Below, piece after piece: positions 28,618 through 37,640 of a stretch of 64,000 nt of DNA (positions are counted from its first letter, which is position 1; each line of letters opens with the position of its first letter). The DNA comes from Methylocystis heyeri. Its GTDB lineage: Bacteria > Pseudomonadota > Alphaproteobacteria > Rhizobiales > Beijerinckiaceae. The DNA lies in the NCBI RefSeq assembly GCF_004802635.2, contig NZ_CP046052.1, positions 2,790,001-2,854,000 of the forward strand. The letters are read 5' to 3'. The notes below the pieces were generated by a model. It made no database searches and was not told where the DNA came from. It worked only from the letters and a program-made list of their open reading frames with translations. Both the position numbers and the translations under genes were made by a program.

Positions 28618-29790
28618 ATGCCGCGCCTGCTCTTCCTATACCTCATCAAGCGCGTCGCGGTCACCGCAGCCGTCATCCAGTTCGCGCTGTGCGTTCCCGT
28701 GGTGCTGTCCTATCTCCTCGGCTCCCTGTCGGCGGCGGCCGTGCGCGGCGGCCTCGTCTGGCCGGCTCTGGTCGGGGTCGCGCCGACAATCGCCTATGTC
28801 GCCTTGCCGATGGCGGTCGGCGTCGCCACCGCGCTGGAATTTTCCCGCATGGCGTCCGAGGGCATGATCGCAGTGCTCTACGCTCTTCGCCTTTCTGTGT
28901 GGGCGGTCTGCCGGCCCGCTCTGATCCTGGCGTCCGTGCTGGTCGGGGCGGGCTATATGCTCTCCAATTTCATCGCTCCCCAATCGGCGGGCAATATGCA
29001 GGACGTTCTCAACGTCGTCCGCAACTCGCTCAACCACCGCATGCTCGATCCGGCGCGTTTCTACACTTTCGAGAGCGGAGCCAAGACGCTTTATCTCGAG
29101 CGATGGGAAACCCCGGACATCGCAGTCAATCTGTTCCTGCGGCAGATTTCGGCCGACACCGGCCAGGAGCAGACCGTCACCGCCGCACGCGCGGAATTCC
29201 GGCGCAACGAATCGGGCGTGATCGTCGCCCTGACCAAAGGCAGCATCCAGACCCGCTCGATCTTCAGCAACGACGTGCGGATCACCAATTTCGACCAATA
29301 TGCGATGGCGCTGCCCATGCAGGGGAGCGGCGGCCTGCCCAAGCGCTCGTGGCGCGGCGTGTTCGAGCTGCCCGCGCCCGAATTCCTGGCGCAATACCAG
29401 GTGGTGCGGTCCGATCGAAGATTGCTGGCGGAATGGACCACCGAAGCGGCGATGCGCGTCGGCGTGCCGCTCCTGACGCTGGGACACGCTTTGCTGGCCA
29501 TGGCGCTGGTGCTGGCCTTCGGCAATATCACCGGCAGGCGAGGCACGGGCGGATCACTGTTCATCGTCGCCATTCCGGCGGCGCATATTCTCTTCCTCGT
29601 CGCGCTGCAATCCTTGCTGCGCGCCGACGCCCGATTCGCTTTCGTGCTCGCCTTGCTGCTGCTTGCGGAGATTTTCTACTCGGTCTTTCTCATCGGCCGG
29701 TTGAATTACGGACCGGCTCGGGCCGGACGCCTGCCGGCGGGCGGCGCTCCGGCGCCGGCGGGCGAAGGCTACGCCGCTCCCTGGGCCTGA
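28618..29790 (+). CDS. LptF/LptG-family permease
   Basis: 390 aa with the YjgP/YjgQ layout: three N-terminal membrane helices (residues about 10-125, with PTIAYVALPMAVGVATALEF), a periplasmic beta-jellyroll (about 130-270, with FYTFESGAKTLYLERW), and three C-terminal helices (about 278-365). LptF and LptG form the inner-membrane channel that extracts lipopolysaccharide with LptB. A single gene rather than an lptFG pair is present, and the canonical pair is likely elsewhere, so a dedicated role for this copy is possible. The last 22 bases overlap the convergent ABC ATPase gene. Confidence 0.8.
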   Translation: MPRLLFLYLIKRVAVTAAVIQFALCVPVVLSYLLGSLSAAAVRGGLVWPALVGVAPTIAYVALPMAVGVATALEFSRMASEGMIAVLYALRLSVWAVCRPALILASVLVGAGYMLSNFIAPQSAGNMQDVLNVVRNSLNHRMLDPARFYTFESGAKTLYLERWETPDIAVNLFLRQISADTGQEQTVTAARAEFRRNESGVIVALTKGSIQTRSIFSNDVRITNFDQYAMALPMQGSGGLPKRSWRGVFELPAPEFLAQYQVVRSDRRLLAEWTTEAAMRVGVPLLTLGHALLAMALVLAFGNITGRRGTGGSLFIVAIPAAHILFLVALQSLLRADARFAFVLALLLLAEIFYSVFLIGRLNYGPARAGRLPAGGAPAPAGEGYAAPWA

Positions 29791-30533
29791 TGTTCGACGC
29801 GGGCGGTCATCTCGGCGCGATAGGCCCCGAGCACCTCCGCGGGATCGCCTTCCATCCGGACCACGCCATTGTCGAGCCAGATCACCCGGTCGCACAGATT
29901 ACGCAGGAATTCGAGATCGTGCGAAACCATCAGAATGGTGCCGGTCCTGGCGAAGTTCGAGATGAAGGACTCGCATTTTTTCTGGAAGGCTTCGTCCCCC
30001 ACCGACAGCGCCTCGTCGACGATGAGGATGTCCGCCTTGGCGTAGGCGCAGATCGCGAAGGCGACGCGCGCGAGCATGCCGCTGGAATAGGTGCGCATCG
30101 GCTGTTCGAAAGCCGGACCGATCTCGGCGAAGGCGGCGATGTCTTCTATGCAGGCGTCCACCTCGCGCCGCGAGAGGCCGAGAATGGCGGCGCCGATGCG
30201 GGCGTTCTCGCGGCCGGTCAGAAGGCCGTCGAAACCTGAGCCGAGCGCCAGTATCGGAGCGATGCGCCCCGTGACCTCAAAAGCGCCCTTGGTCGGACGG
30301 GTGATTCCGCACAGGATTTGGAGCAGGGTGGTCTTGCCCGCGCCGTTGCGGCCGATCAGCCCGACGCGCTCTCCCTTCCCGATGCGGAAGGAGACGTCGA
30401 GCAGAACCCATTTCTCCCTGTAGAATTGCTTCCAGAGGCCGAACAGGATCTGCTTGAGCTGGTCGTTTTGATGGGCGTAGAGCTGAAACGCTTTTCCCAC
30501 GCCCTCGCTGACGATGATGGGCTCAGATGACAT
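29769..30533 (-). CDS. Polysaccharide export ABC transporter, ATPase (Wzt/KpsT-like)
   Basis: 254 aa. Walker A GRNGAGKTTLLQ near residue 69, signature YSSGMLARVAFA, and Walker B ILIVDEALSVGDEAFQKK, the last being diagnostic for the Wzt/KpsT/TagH group. No C-terminal O-antigen-binding domain is present, so it is of the KpsT/short Wzt type. It starts 11 bases inside the end of the permease gene and so is coupled to it. Confidence 0.9.
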   Translation of the reverse strand: MSSEPIIVSEGVGKAFQLYAHQNDQLKQILFGLWKQFYREKWVLLDVSFRIGKGERVGLIGRNGAGKTTLLQILCGITRPTKGAFEVTGRIAPILALGSGFDGLLTGRENARIGAAILGLSRREVDACIEDIAAFAEIGPAFEQPMRTYSSGMLARVAFAICAYAKADILIVDEALSVGDEAFQKKCESFISNFARTGTILMVSHDLEFLRNLCDRVIWLDNGVVRMEGDPAEVLGAYRAEMTARVEHQAQGAA

Positions 30534-31383
30534 CGACGATGACCGACTTGTAGCGCATGAAGAACTGATAGCCGCCCCAGAAAATGGCGTAGGACAGGAT
30601 CGCGACGGCGAGATAGCCCAAGAGATTGGGAATGCGTCCCTCGATCGTGACGGCGCGGAACATCTCGATATAGTCGCCGATCAGATTGAGGCGCAGCCAG
30701 ACCGCCGCGTTCGGCGGCAGCTGGTCGAGCGAGTAGAACACCGGCGTCGCGAACATCAGGATGGGCACGATCGACGCCATGATATGCGCGACGTCGCGCG
30801 TGAAGGCGCCGAGCGCCATGAAGAACCAGACCACGCCGAGGATCATCAGCGCGAAAGGGACGACCAGAAACGGCGTGAACAGCACCGACCAATGCAAGAC
30901 GCCGCCCGTTAAAAGGCGGAAGACGAGAAAGACGAGGAAGGCTATCCCGCCATAGGTGAAAGTCCTGATCGTCGCGGTCCAGGCGATGGTCTCGCTCGGA
31001 AAGATCGACTTTTTTACGAAATTGACGTGCTCATGCAGCAGCATCGGGGCCCGATAGGCGAGCTCGCTGAAGAGATTGAAGATAATGAGGCCGACGAAAA
31101 TGCCGGCGGCGTAATCCGTTATGCTCTTGCCGGCGGCGAGCTGAGGCACGGTCACGGAAAATACGGCCGTGTAGGTCAGCATCATGATAAGAGGAGAGAT
31201 CACCGCCCACAGCGGCCCGAGCGCGGAGCCCCGAAAACGCGAGATGAACTCCCGGCGCGCTACGGCGCGGATCAGCTCCCGATGGCGCCAGGCGCGCTCG
31301 AAGGGCTCGAAGAGCTCAGGGGACAAAACGACGGACGGCAGGCTCTCGATCCTTTCTTGAATTCCGATGCGGCGGTCCCGCAT
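30523..31383 (-). CDS. Polysaccharide export ABC transporter, permease (Wzm/KpsM-like)
   Basis: 286 aa from the ATG at 31383; an in-frame TTG lies nine codons upstream. The ABC-2 permease pattern is clear: REFISRFRGSALGPLWAVIS at the start of the membrane part, six helices between about 50 and 275, and FYSLDQLPPNAAVWLRLN before the last helices. With the downstream ATPase it should export an undecaprenyl- or lipid-linked polysaccharide across the inner membrane. The nearby glycosyltransferases are candidate partners. Confidence 0.88.
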   Translation of the reverse strand: MRDRRIGIQERIESLPSVVLSPELFEPFERAWRHRELIRAVARREFISRFRGSALGPLWAVISPLIMMLTYTAVFSVTVPQLAAGKSITDYAAGIFVGLIIFNLFSELAYRAPMLLHEHVNFVKKSIFPSETIAWTATIRTFTYGGIAFLVFLVFRLLTGGVLHWSVLFTPFLVVPFALMILGVVWFFMALGAFTRDVAHIMASIVPILMFATPVFYSLDQLPPNAAVWLRLNLIGDYIEMFRAVTIEGRIPNLLGYLAVAILSYAIFWGGYQFFMRYKSVIVDVI

Positions 31384-31699
31384 AGACCAGTTGCGCCGGC
31401 CCTCTGTCAATGGCGTCGGGCGGCAGCCAAAGGCTCCAGCGCCGGCCGCAGTCTACGGCCAAATCGCCCGGCAGGTCGAAGCGCCCTCCCCTCCTAAAAC
31501 ACAACATTATGAATTAGCAGTATTTTCATGGGCGCGGGCCGCCGACGGGCGTCTCGAGGCGGCCGGCTCCGCCGTCGCACGAGCTTAAAAATTATGTCGC
31601 CCGAGCTTCACCCAAATCTCATTCCTCCATCATATGCCTCTGGTAGTCCTCCTTGTGCTGATGCAGCGAGCGGCGCCAAGCGCCGCAGGAGGAAAGAAA

Positions 31700-31897
31700 A
31701 TGGCCGAGAACGCAACCAAGGCCGTGCAGGCCTCTGAAGAAAAAGCGGAAAAATACACCGGCAAGATCGTGGGCGCCGGCGTCGGCTTGGCGCTGGGCGG
31801 CTCCATCGGATTTCTACTGCTGGGTCCCGGCGCGATCCTTTTCGCCGGCGTCATCTGCGGGCTGATCGGCGGCGCGCTGGGAGCGGCCTTCGACTGA
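31700..31897 (+). CDS. Small glycine-rich membrane protein
   Basis: 65 aa from the ATG at 31700, selected for the strong GGAGGAAAG ribosome site; the frame is open further upstream to 31634. After a charged helical start (MAENATKAVQASEEKAEKYT) comes a hydrophobic glycine-zipper-like region (VGAGVGLALGGSIGFLLLGP) and a second hydrophobic stretch ending GGALGAAFD. Likely a small inner-membrane protein; family unknown. Stands alone, followed by a clear terminator. Confidence 0.65.
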   Translation: MAENATKAVQASEEKAEKYTGKIVGAGVGLALGGSIGFLLLGPGAILFAGVICGLIGGALGAAFD

Positions 31898-31985
31898 AGT
31901 TTTCAAGTAAGCGTCCTTGCGTAGTTCTGTTTTTTAAGAAGGGGTCAAAAGCCCAGCTAGCCGTTACACTTTTCCGCAGTTGCGG

Positions 31986-32016
31986 GGCTTCGCGCAAATT
32001 GCGCGAAGCCTCTTTT
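31986..32016 (+). terminator. Rho-independent terminator
   Basis: GGCTTCGCGC-AAATT-GCGCGAAGCC followed by TCTTTT. It lies in the 291-base gap between the small membrane protein and the histidine kinase, where nothing else is recognised. Confidence 0.75.
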
Positions 32017-32188
32017 AGCGTTGCGCCATGTTTCGCCCGCCGCAGAAGCATAGGCTTGGCCGGTTGGATTACGCCTTTCTCATTCGGGCATTTTGCCCGA
32101 AGTTCGCGCTGCAGCCGGAAAACATTGGCCATGCGCCGATTTGGCGCCTTAATTTCCATGAATGTTCTGCTCGGAGGGAGTTGCGCCA

Positions 32189-33583
32189 ATGGGATTGATC
32201 GTCCGGCTCGTCATGCAGCTTTGCGCCATAGCCGTCTTCTGCCTCGCGCTGACGACGGGATGGATCATGATCGACGCCCATTCCTCCCTCGAAACCGAAA
32301 CCGCGGCGTCAGCCGACCGCGTCTCGCATGAGCTCGAGACTCTGTTCTGGCGCGAGCTCCTGTGGCGCCACAGCATGCGCCGCGACAAGATCCTGCCGAT
32401 CCCCAATTGGGAGTCGCTCGCCACACTGAAGCTGGTTTCGCCCGGCGTCTGCATCGTCTTTGCGCCCGCAGCCGAGGAGCCCCGCACCCTGTGCAGCCAG
32501 CTCGAAGGGGTCGGATCGCAGGCGCCGTCGTGGTTCTCCGGCGTCTACGGCGGTATTTTCGGCCGACCGGCGCCGGTCGCGCGTCCGCTGACGGTGCGGC
32601 AGCCCGAGACGGGCGCGGTCGTCGCGACGGCGGACGCCGACGCCGCCATCCGTCAGGCCTGGCGCCAGATTTCGGTCGTCTTCAGGGTTGCGGCGACGAT
32701 GGCGATCGGCATTTGTCTTCTCTCCGCTTTGGCGGTCGCCCATGCGCTGGCGCCCGCGCAGACCATCATCGACGGCCTTCGCAGCCTGGAGAGCGGCAAT
32801 TATCGCCGCAGAATCGCGGTGGCGACCGGCGAGTTCGGGATGATCGGACGCGCGATGAACGATCTTGCGGCGAGACTGGCGCAGACCAGCGCGGAGCGCG
32901 TCGCTCTGACCAAGCGCCTGTTCGAGGTTCAGGAGGAGGAACGCCGCGCCGTCGCCCGCGATCTTCACGACGAATTCGGCCAGTGCCTCGCCGCCACCGC
33001 GGCCTTCGCCGCAGCGATCGAGGCGGGCGCAGGAGACCGCCCCGACCTCGCCGAAGACGCCCGCGCCATCTTGCGGGTCGCAAAACGCATGACCGCCACC
33101 TTGCGCGAAGCGCTCGCCCGGCTGCGCTCGCAGGAATTGGAGGAACTGGGACTCGAACCGTGCCTGATAAGGCTCGTCGCAGGCTGGAACGCACAGAGCG
33201 CGCCCAAGGCGGTGGTGCGGCTCGATCTCATGGGAGACCTCGCCGCCGTGCCGCCTGCGGTCGCGGCGAGCGTCTACCGCATCGCCCAGGAATGCCTGAC
33301 CAATGCGATGCGCCACGGCGCGCCGCGGGAGGTCCATCTTCGCGTCGAGCGCGCGGCTTCCGCAAACGGCGTCATCGCCCTGACGGTCGAGGACGACGGC
33401 GGCGGCGATCCAGCCGCCGTCAACGCCTCGCCGGGGCACGGCATTCTCGGCGTCACCGAGCGCGTCGCCGCCTTCGGCGGCAGCCTGTCCATAACCCGCG
33501 CCGCGGAAGGCGTGCGCGTCGCCGCGCGCATTCCGCTCATCGCCATGAGCGCCTCCGCGCCGTTGGAGTTCGCCCTCGCATGA
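32189..33583 (+). CDS. Sensor histidine kinase, NarL-partner type (HisKA_3)
   Basis: 464 aa from the ATG at 32189, preceded by GGAGGGAG. One membrane helix near residues 5-27, a periplasmic sensor region of about 130 residues, a second helix near 160-185, a HAMP region (LAPAQTIIDGLRSLESGNYR), then HisKA_3 with the phospho-acceptor His in EERRAVARDLHDEFGQCLAA and the ATPase domain (QECLTNAMRHGAP, EDDGGGDP, GHGILGVTERVAAFGG). The TGA overlaps the ATG of the response regulator gene by 4 bases. The signal is unknown. Confidence 0.9.
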   Translation: MGLIVRLVMQLCAIAVFCLALTTGWIMIDAHSSLETETAASADRVSHELETLFWRELLWRHSMRRDKILPIPNWESLATLKLVSPGVCIVFAPAAEEPRTLCSQLEGVGSQAPSWFSGVYGGIFGRPAPVARPLTVRQPETGAVVATADADAAIRQAWRQISVVFRVAATMAIGICLLSALAVAHALAPAQTIIDGLRSLESGNYRRRIAVATGEFGMIGRAMNDLAARLAQTSAERVALTKRLFEVQEEERRAVARDLHDEFGQCLAATAAFAAAIEAGAGDRPDLAEDARAILRVAKRMTATLREALARLRSQELEELGLEPCLIRLVAGWNAQSAPKAVVRLDLMGDLAAVPPAVAASVYRIAQECLTNAMRHGAPREVHLRVERAASANGVIALTVEDDGGGDPAAVNASPGHGILGVTERVAAFGGSLSITRAAEGVRVAARIPLIAMSASAPLEFALA

Positions 33584-34230
33584 GCGACATCGCCATATTG
33601 ATGGTGGACGACCATCCCATCGTTCGCGAGGGATACCGGCGCCTGCTCGAGCGCCAGCCCGGCTACAGGATCGTGGCCGAGGCCGAAAACGCCGCAGGCG
33701 CCTATGAAGCCTATCGGCGCGCTTCGCCCGATGTCGTGCTGACCGATCTCACGCTTCCCGGACCCGGCGGGCTGGAGGCGGTTCGCCACATAAAGCAGTG
33801 GGACAAGCGCGCGCGCATCCTCGTCTTCACCATGCACGCCAATGCAGCCTATGCTCTGAAGGCCTTCGAGGCCGGAGCCTCGGGCTATGTCACCAAGAGC
33901 AGCGACGCCGCCGAGCTCGTTCGGGCGATAGCGGTCGTCGCCCGGGGCGGCCGCGCCCTCAGCGACGACATCGCGCGCGATCTCGCCGCGGAGCGGCTCG
34001 CCGGAGCCCGCTCGCCGACCGAGGAGCTCGGTCCGCGCGAGACCGAGATTTTTCGGCTGGTGGCTTTGGGGCGAACGACCGAGGAAATCGCGAAGCTTCT
34101 CAATCTCAGTCCCAAGACGGTTCAAAACTATCATTACCAGATCAAGTCCAAAATCGGCGCCCGCACCGACGCCCATCTGGTGTGGCTCGCGATCGGCGCC
34201 GGGCTGGTGAACGGCGACGGCGCCTCCTGA
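33580..34230 (+). CDS. Response regulator, NarL/LuxR type
   Basis: 216 aa. Receiver domain with acidic pair VDDHP near the start, the phospho-acceptor Asp in VVLTDLTLPGPGG and the Lys in GYVTKSS; the LuxR helix-turn-helix is at about 145-205 (LGPRETEIFRLVALGRTTEEIAKLLNLSPKTVQNYHYQIKSK, here cited as a region). Partner of the coupled histidine kinase. It ends 136 bases before the DUF3280 gene on the same strand. Confidence 0.92.
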   Translation: MSDIAILMVDDHPIVREGYRRLLERQPGYRIVAEAENAAGAYEAYRRASPDVVLTDLTLPGPGGLEAVRHIKQWDKRARILVFTMHANAAYALKAFEAGASGYVTKSSDAAELVRAIAVVARGGRALSDDIARDLAAERLAGARSPTEELGPRETEIFRLVALGRTTEEIAKLLNLSPKTVQNYHYQIKSKIGARTDAHLVWLAIGAGLVNGDGAS

Positions 34231-34365
34231 CGCGCTTATTTCAAACCAGAGGCTCGGGAAATTCTCCCAACGGAAGACAGGAACGCATCCGGCGCAAATC
34301 TCTCGCTTTTGCTCCACCGTCTCGATCGGGCGGCTCGGCCGATCAAAGCGAAGCGGAGAAAGCGA

Positions 34366-34947
34366 ATGAGATTAGTTTCAGCGACGAGGCTCGCAATTTA
34401 CGCCTTATGCGCGGGCGCGCTGTTCGCGGCGAGGCCGTCCATCGCCGCGACGGAGAGCGACCGTCGTCCGATCAGGCTCGCGGTGTTCGACATCGAGCTC
34501 GACGACTTCACCGCCGGAGGGCCGATCGCCGGGGAAAGCCCGGAAGAGACGCAGCGGCTTCATCGCATGACCCTGCTGGCGCGCGAGCTCCTCGCCCGCT
34601 CCGGCATTTTCGAGATCGTCGACGGCGCCGCATCCGGCCATGCGATGGCGAAGGAGCATTGGCTGCGCAAATGCAACGGTTGCGACGCCGAAGCGGCGCA
34701 CGAGCTCGGCGCCGACATGTCCTTCGTCGCCTTTTTCCGAAAGGTGAGCATCATGGAGCAATATCTCGAGTTCCGCATCCGTGACGCCGCAACCGGCGAG
34801 CTTTTGAATTTTTCACGCACGGATCTGCGCAACGAAACCGACGAATCCTGGAGCCGCGCGCTCAAATATCTGATCCGGTATAATCTCGTGGAGCCGGAAC
34901 TCGCCCGCCGCAACAGCCTCCGCAAGGAAGCGGCGGCGCGCCCTTGA
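34366..34947 (+). CDS. DUF3280-type exported protein
   Basis: 193 aa from the ATG at 34366 with GGAGAAAG before it. Residues 1-27 form a cleavable signal peptide (ALFAARPSIAA). The mature part has the pattern IRLAVFDIELDDFT, then a thiol pair in LRKCNGCDAEAAHELGADM and LEFRIRDAATGELL, typical of a periplasmic family of unknown role. Following the NarL-type pair in the same direction, it may belong to that regulon. Its last 86 bases overlap the end of the convergent DUF2809 gene. Confidence 0.7.
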   Translation: MRLVSATRLAIYALCAGALFAARPSIAATESDRRPIRLAVFDIELDDFTAGGPIAGESPEETQRLHRMTLLARELLARSGIFEIVDGAASGHAMAKEHWLRKCNGCDAEAAHELGADMSFVAFFRKVSIMEQYLEFRIRDAATGELLNFSRTDLRNETDESWSRALKYLIRYNLVEPELARRNSLRKEAAARP

Positions 34948-35311
34948 TCGCCCCCGGATCGATCGCAACGCCGAGCGCGACGCCGCAGGCGTAAGCCACA
35001 ATGTTCCAGAGCGAAAAGACTCGGCCGAGCAACAACGCCCCGGGCGGCGTGAGGCGGAACGCGTCCAGCCACGGCGTGTGGTAAAGCCTGAACAACTCGA
35101 CCGCGATGGCGATCAGCATCGCCCCGGCGGCGATAGAGCGGCGAAGTCCGTCGCCCGCCGTCAGGCCCAAAAGGAAATAGACCATTGTCGCCCAGAGAAT
35201 GGAGCCGCCGTATTTCACAAAGCAAAATGGCAGGCCCAGGCCGGGCCCGAAGGCGCGCAGCGACAGCCCCGCGGCGATAATGGCGCAGAAGATCGCAAGC
35301 CGCGTCTTCAT
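34862..35311 (-). CDS. DUF2809 membrane protein
   Basis: 149 aa from the ATG at 35311, which overlaps the stop of the upstream kinase gene by 4 bases. Four predicted membrane helices lie between residues about 4 and 115, with the family-type motifs VKYGGSILWATMVYFLLGL and VELFRLYHTPWLDAFRLTPPG. Function unknown. Last gene of a four-gene operon with DUF4173, response regulator and kinase. The 86-base tail overlap with the convergent DUF3280 gene encodes a low-complexity CGGCCGG end. Confidence 0.75.
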   Translation of the reverse strand: MKTRLAIFCAIIAAGLSLRAFGPGLGLPFCFVKYGGSILWATMVYFLLGLTAGDGLRRSIAAGAMLIAIAVELFRLYHTPWLDAFRLTPPGALLLGRVFSLWNIVAYACGVALGVAIDPGAIKGAPPLPCGGCCGGRVPAPRDYTGSDI

Positions 35312-36936
35312 GCGGACCGCGGGTTGCATTCAGCTTCAGGAATCATGACGACGAACGCGGCCCCGCGCGGCGGATCGGCGCCGTCGGCCGCGAGGTCTAT
35401 GCTTCCGCCATGAGCGTGCAGCATGGCGCGCACGATCGCAAGGCCCATGCCTGTGCCGCCGCTCTCGCGCCGTGTCGTGAAAAAGCTGTAGAAAATCTTG
35501 GCGCGGTTCGCGCAAGAAACGCCAGGGCCGTCGTCCTGCACGGTCACGCAAACGGCCTCGCCTTGCAGGCGGGCCGAAACTGTCAACGACGTCGCGCCAT
35601 GGTTCGCCGCATTGTCCGCAAGATGCGCAAAGACGACCCGGGCGTTTTCGACGGACATGCGGATCGGAACGGTAAGATCGCCCCAGCTATGGATCCGCAA
35701 CGCGGGGAAGGCGCACCCGAGGTCGGCGACCGCGGCCGCGAGCGTCGTCACGCCTCCCGTAGCGGCGCCCTCGGCGCGCGCGAGTTCGCGCAGACGGCGC
35801 ACGATAGCAGTCAGCCGGCCCGTGTCGGCGACGATGTGATCGAGAAACCTTCGCCGGTCTGCGTCGCTCATCTTGCGCTCCTGCGCTTCCAGATCGTCGC
35901 GGAGGAGTTCCGCGGCGCCCTGGATCGCCGTCAGCGGCGATTTGAGCTCATGCGAGACATGCGCGGCAAAGGTGGCGATGAAATCAGACCGGTTTTGAAG
36001 AGCCGCGGCCATATCCAGGAAACTCTGCGACAGCTGCGCAAATTCCGCCGTCCCATAATGTGCGGGGGATCGCAGCGCAGTGCGGTCTCCTCGCGCGATG
36101 GCGGCCGTGCGTCTTCGAAGTTCGTTTATCGGCTGTGTGATCGTCCTCTGGAACACGAAACCAATCAGCAGTGCGAGACCGATAATCGTCGAGCCGGCGG
36201 CGGCGACTTTGCCGCGTTCGTCATAGAAGCTCTTGAATACGTTGCTCGGCGTGCGCGAAGCGTAGACGACTCCGGCGACGCGGCCGCGCACGACCACCGG
36301 CGTCGCCGTGAAGACGCGAACGCCTGTTCCGCGGCTCAGGGAATAGAGCGGCGGCGCTTCGTGTTTGGAGACGCGCAGCCGCATCACGCTGCGAAATCGG
36401 CCCCGCAAGGCCTCCGTGACTTCCTCGATATTGGCGAGCGAACGGCCGACTTCCTCGCGCCCGGCGATCACGACGCCGTTTGGGTCGAGCAACCGAAAAC
36501 CCGCGAGCGTCATCCGCTGCGTTTCGGCGAGGTCGGGCGCGAGGCGCGCGCCGAGCGCGACGAAAGCCGGATCGGCCGGGGCCGGGGACGGTTGCGATTC
36601 AGGCCTGCGCCCCAGCAGTTCGTCCCTCGTCAGGTCGAGCGTCGGCATGATCGGCTCATATGGCTCTGCTGCGGCCGGCGTCGGCGCTTCAACGCCGAGC
36701 GGGACCGCAGTCGAAACGCCGGCCTCGATTTCCCGCCGCATCACCATCGCGAGGACCGCGCTTTGGCCGATCAATTCGGATTCGGTCTGGTGGATCAGCT
36801 GGTTTTCGTAGATGCGAAAGAAAAACAGTCCGGCAAGCGGCAGGGCGAGGGCCGTCATCACGAGAGCCGTTACGATGAGCCCGATGCTCGGTCGCCATTT
36901 GCGGACGATCCGGGTCTTGGCTGCGCGCGCCTTCAC
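35308..36936 (-). CDS. Sensor histidine kinase (HAMP, HisKA, HATPase_c)
   Basis: 542 aa from a GTG at 36936 that overlaps the TGA of the response regulator gene (GTGA). A membrane helix at about 15-40, a periplasmic sensor of about 230 residues, a second helix near 280-300 and HAMP (RTITQPINELRRRTAAIARG) precede the H-box HVSHELKSPLTAIQGAAELL, N-box ADNAANHG, DDGPGVS and GTGMGLAIVRAMLHAHGG. It should pair with the OmpR-type regulator encoded just upstream. The sensed signal is unknown. Confidence 0.9.
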   Translation of the reverse strand: MKARAAKTRIVRKWRPSIGLIVTALVMTALALPLAGLFFFRIYENQLIHQTESELIGQSAVLAMVMRREIEAGVSTAVPLGVEAPTPAAAEPYEPIMPTLDLTRDELLGRRPESQPSPAPADPAFVALGARLAPDLAETQRMTLAGFRLLDPNGVVIAGREEVGRSLANIEEVTEALRGRFRSVMRLRVSKHEAPPLYSLSRGTGVRVFTATPVVVRGRVAGVVYASRTPSNVFKSFYDERGKVAAAGSTIIGLALLIGFVFQRTITQPINELRRRTAAIARGDRTALRSPAHYGTAEFAQLSQSFLDMAAALQNRSDFIATFAAHVSHELKSPLTAIQGAAELLRDDLEAQERKMSDADRRRFLDHIVADTGRLTAIVRRLRELARAEGAATGGVTTLAAAVADLGCAFPALRIHSWGDLTVPIRMSVENARVVFAHLADNAANHGATSLTVSARLQGEAVCVTVQDDGPGVSCANRAKIFYSFFTTRRESGGTGMGLAIVRAMLHAHGGSIDLAADGADPPRGAAFVVMIPEAECNPRSA

Positions 36937-37628
36937 GACGTGGCCTCGCAGCGCCCGATACGGAACCCGACGCCGTGCACCGTGTCGACGGCGTTGTCGC
37001 AGCCGGCGGCCAGGAGCTTGGCTCGGATGTTGCGGATGTGGCTGTCGATTGTCCGATCCGCGACATGGATGGCGCCGCCATAGGCCAGATCGAGAATTTG
37101 CTCCCGGGTGAAGACGACACCCGGACGGGCCAGCAAGATCCTGAGGATGGCGAATTCGATCGCGGTCAAGGCGACCGGTTTCATTCCCAATGCGACGATA
37201 TGCGCTGCGGGGTCGAGCGTAAGCTCCCCGCGCGACATCAAGCCCGTCTCCGGCTTGAGGCCCGCTTGCGTGCGCTTCAGAATGGCGTTGACGCGCGCCA
37301 CCAGCTCGCGGGGACTGAACGGCTTTGTTACGTAGTCGTCGCCGCCGATCTCGAGTCCGATCACCCGATCGATCTCCTCGTCTCGCGCCGAGAGAAACAG
37401 GATCGGCGCCTCCGAGAACTTGCGGATTCGGCGGCATACTTCGAGACCGTCCATTTCGGGCATGCCGATGTCGAGAACGACGAGGTCCGGCGCGTCTTCG
37501 TCAAAACGGCGAAGGGCCTCGGCGCCGTCTCGCGCCGGGACCGCCTTCATGCCCGCCTTCTCCAGCGCGAAGCAGATGATGTCGCGGATGTGGGGGTCGT
37601 CATCGGCGACGAGGATGCGGAACGCCAC
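36933..37628 (-). CDS. Response regulator, OmpR/PhoB type
   Basis: 231 aa. Receiver with acidic residues in LVADDDPHIRD, phospho-acceptor Asp in LVVLDIGMPEMDG, Lys in DYVTKPFSPREL; winged-helix DNA-binding domain from about 130 with ILRILLARPGVVFTREQILD and RTIDSHIRNIRAKL. Encoded 12 bases after the DUF4173 gene stop and coupled to the kinase that follows. Probably controls its own operon. Confidence 0.93.
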   Translation of the reverse strand: MAFRILVADDDPHIRDIICFALEKAGMKAVPARDGAEALRRFDEDAPDLVVLDIGMPEMDGLEVCRRIRKFSEAPILFLSARDEEIDRVIGLEIGGDDYVTKPFSPRELVARVNAILKRTQAGLKPETGLMSRGELTLDPAAHIVALGMKPVALTAIEFAILRILLARPGVVFTREQILDLAYGGAIHVADRTIDSHIRNIRAKLLAAGCDNAVDTVHGVGFRIGRCEATS

Positions 37629-37640
37629 GGAAGCTGCGCC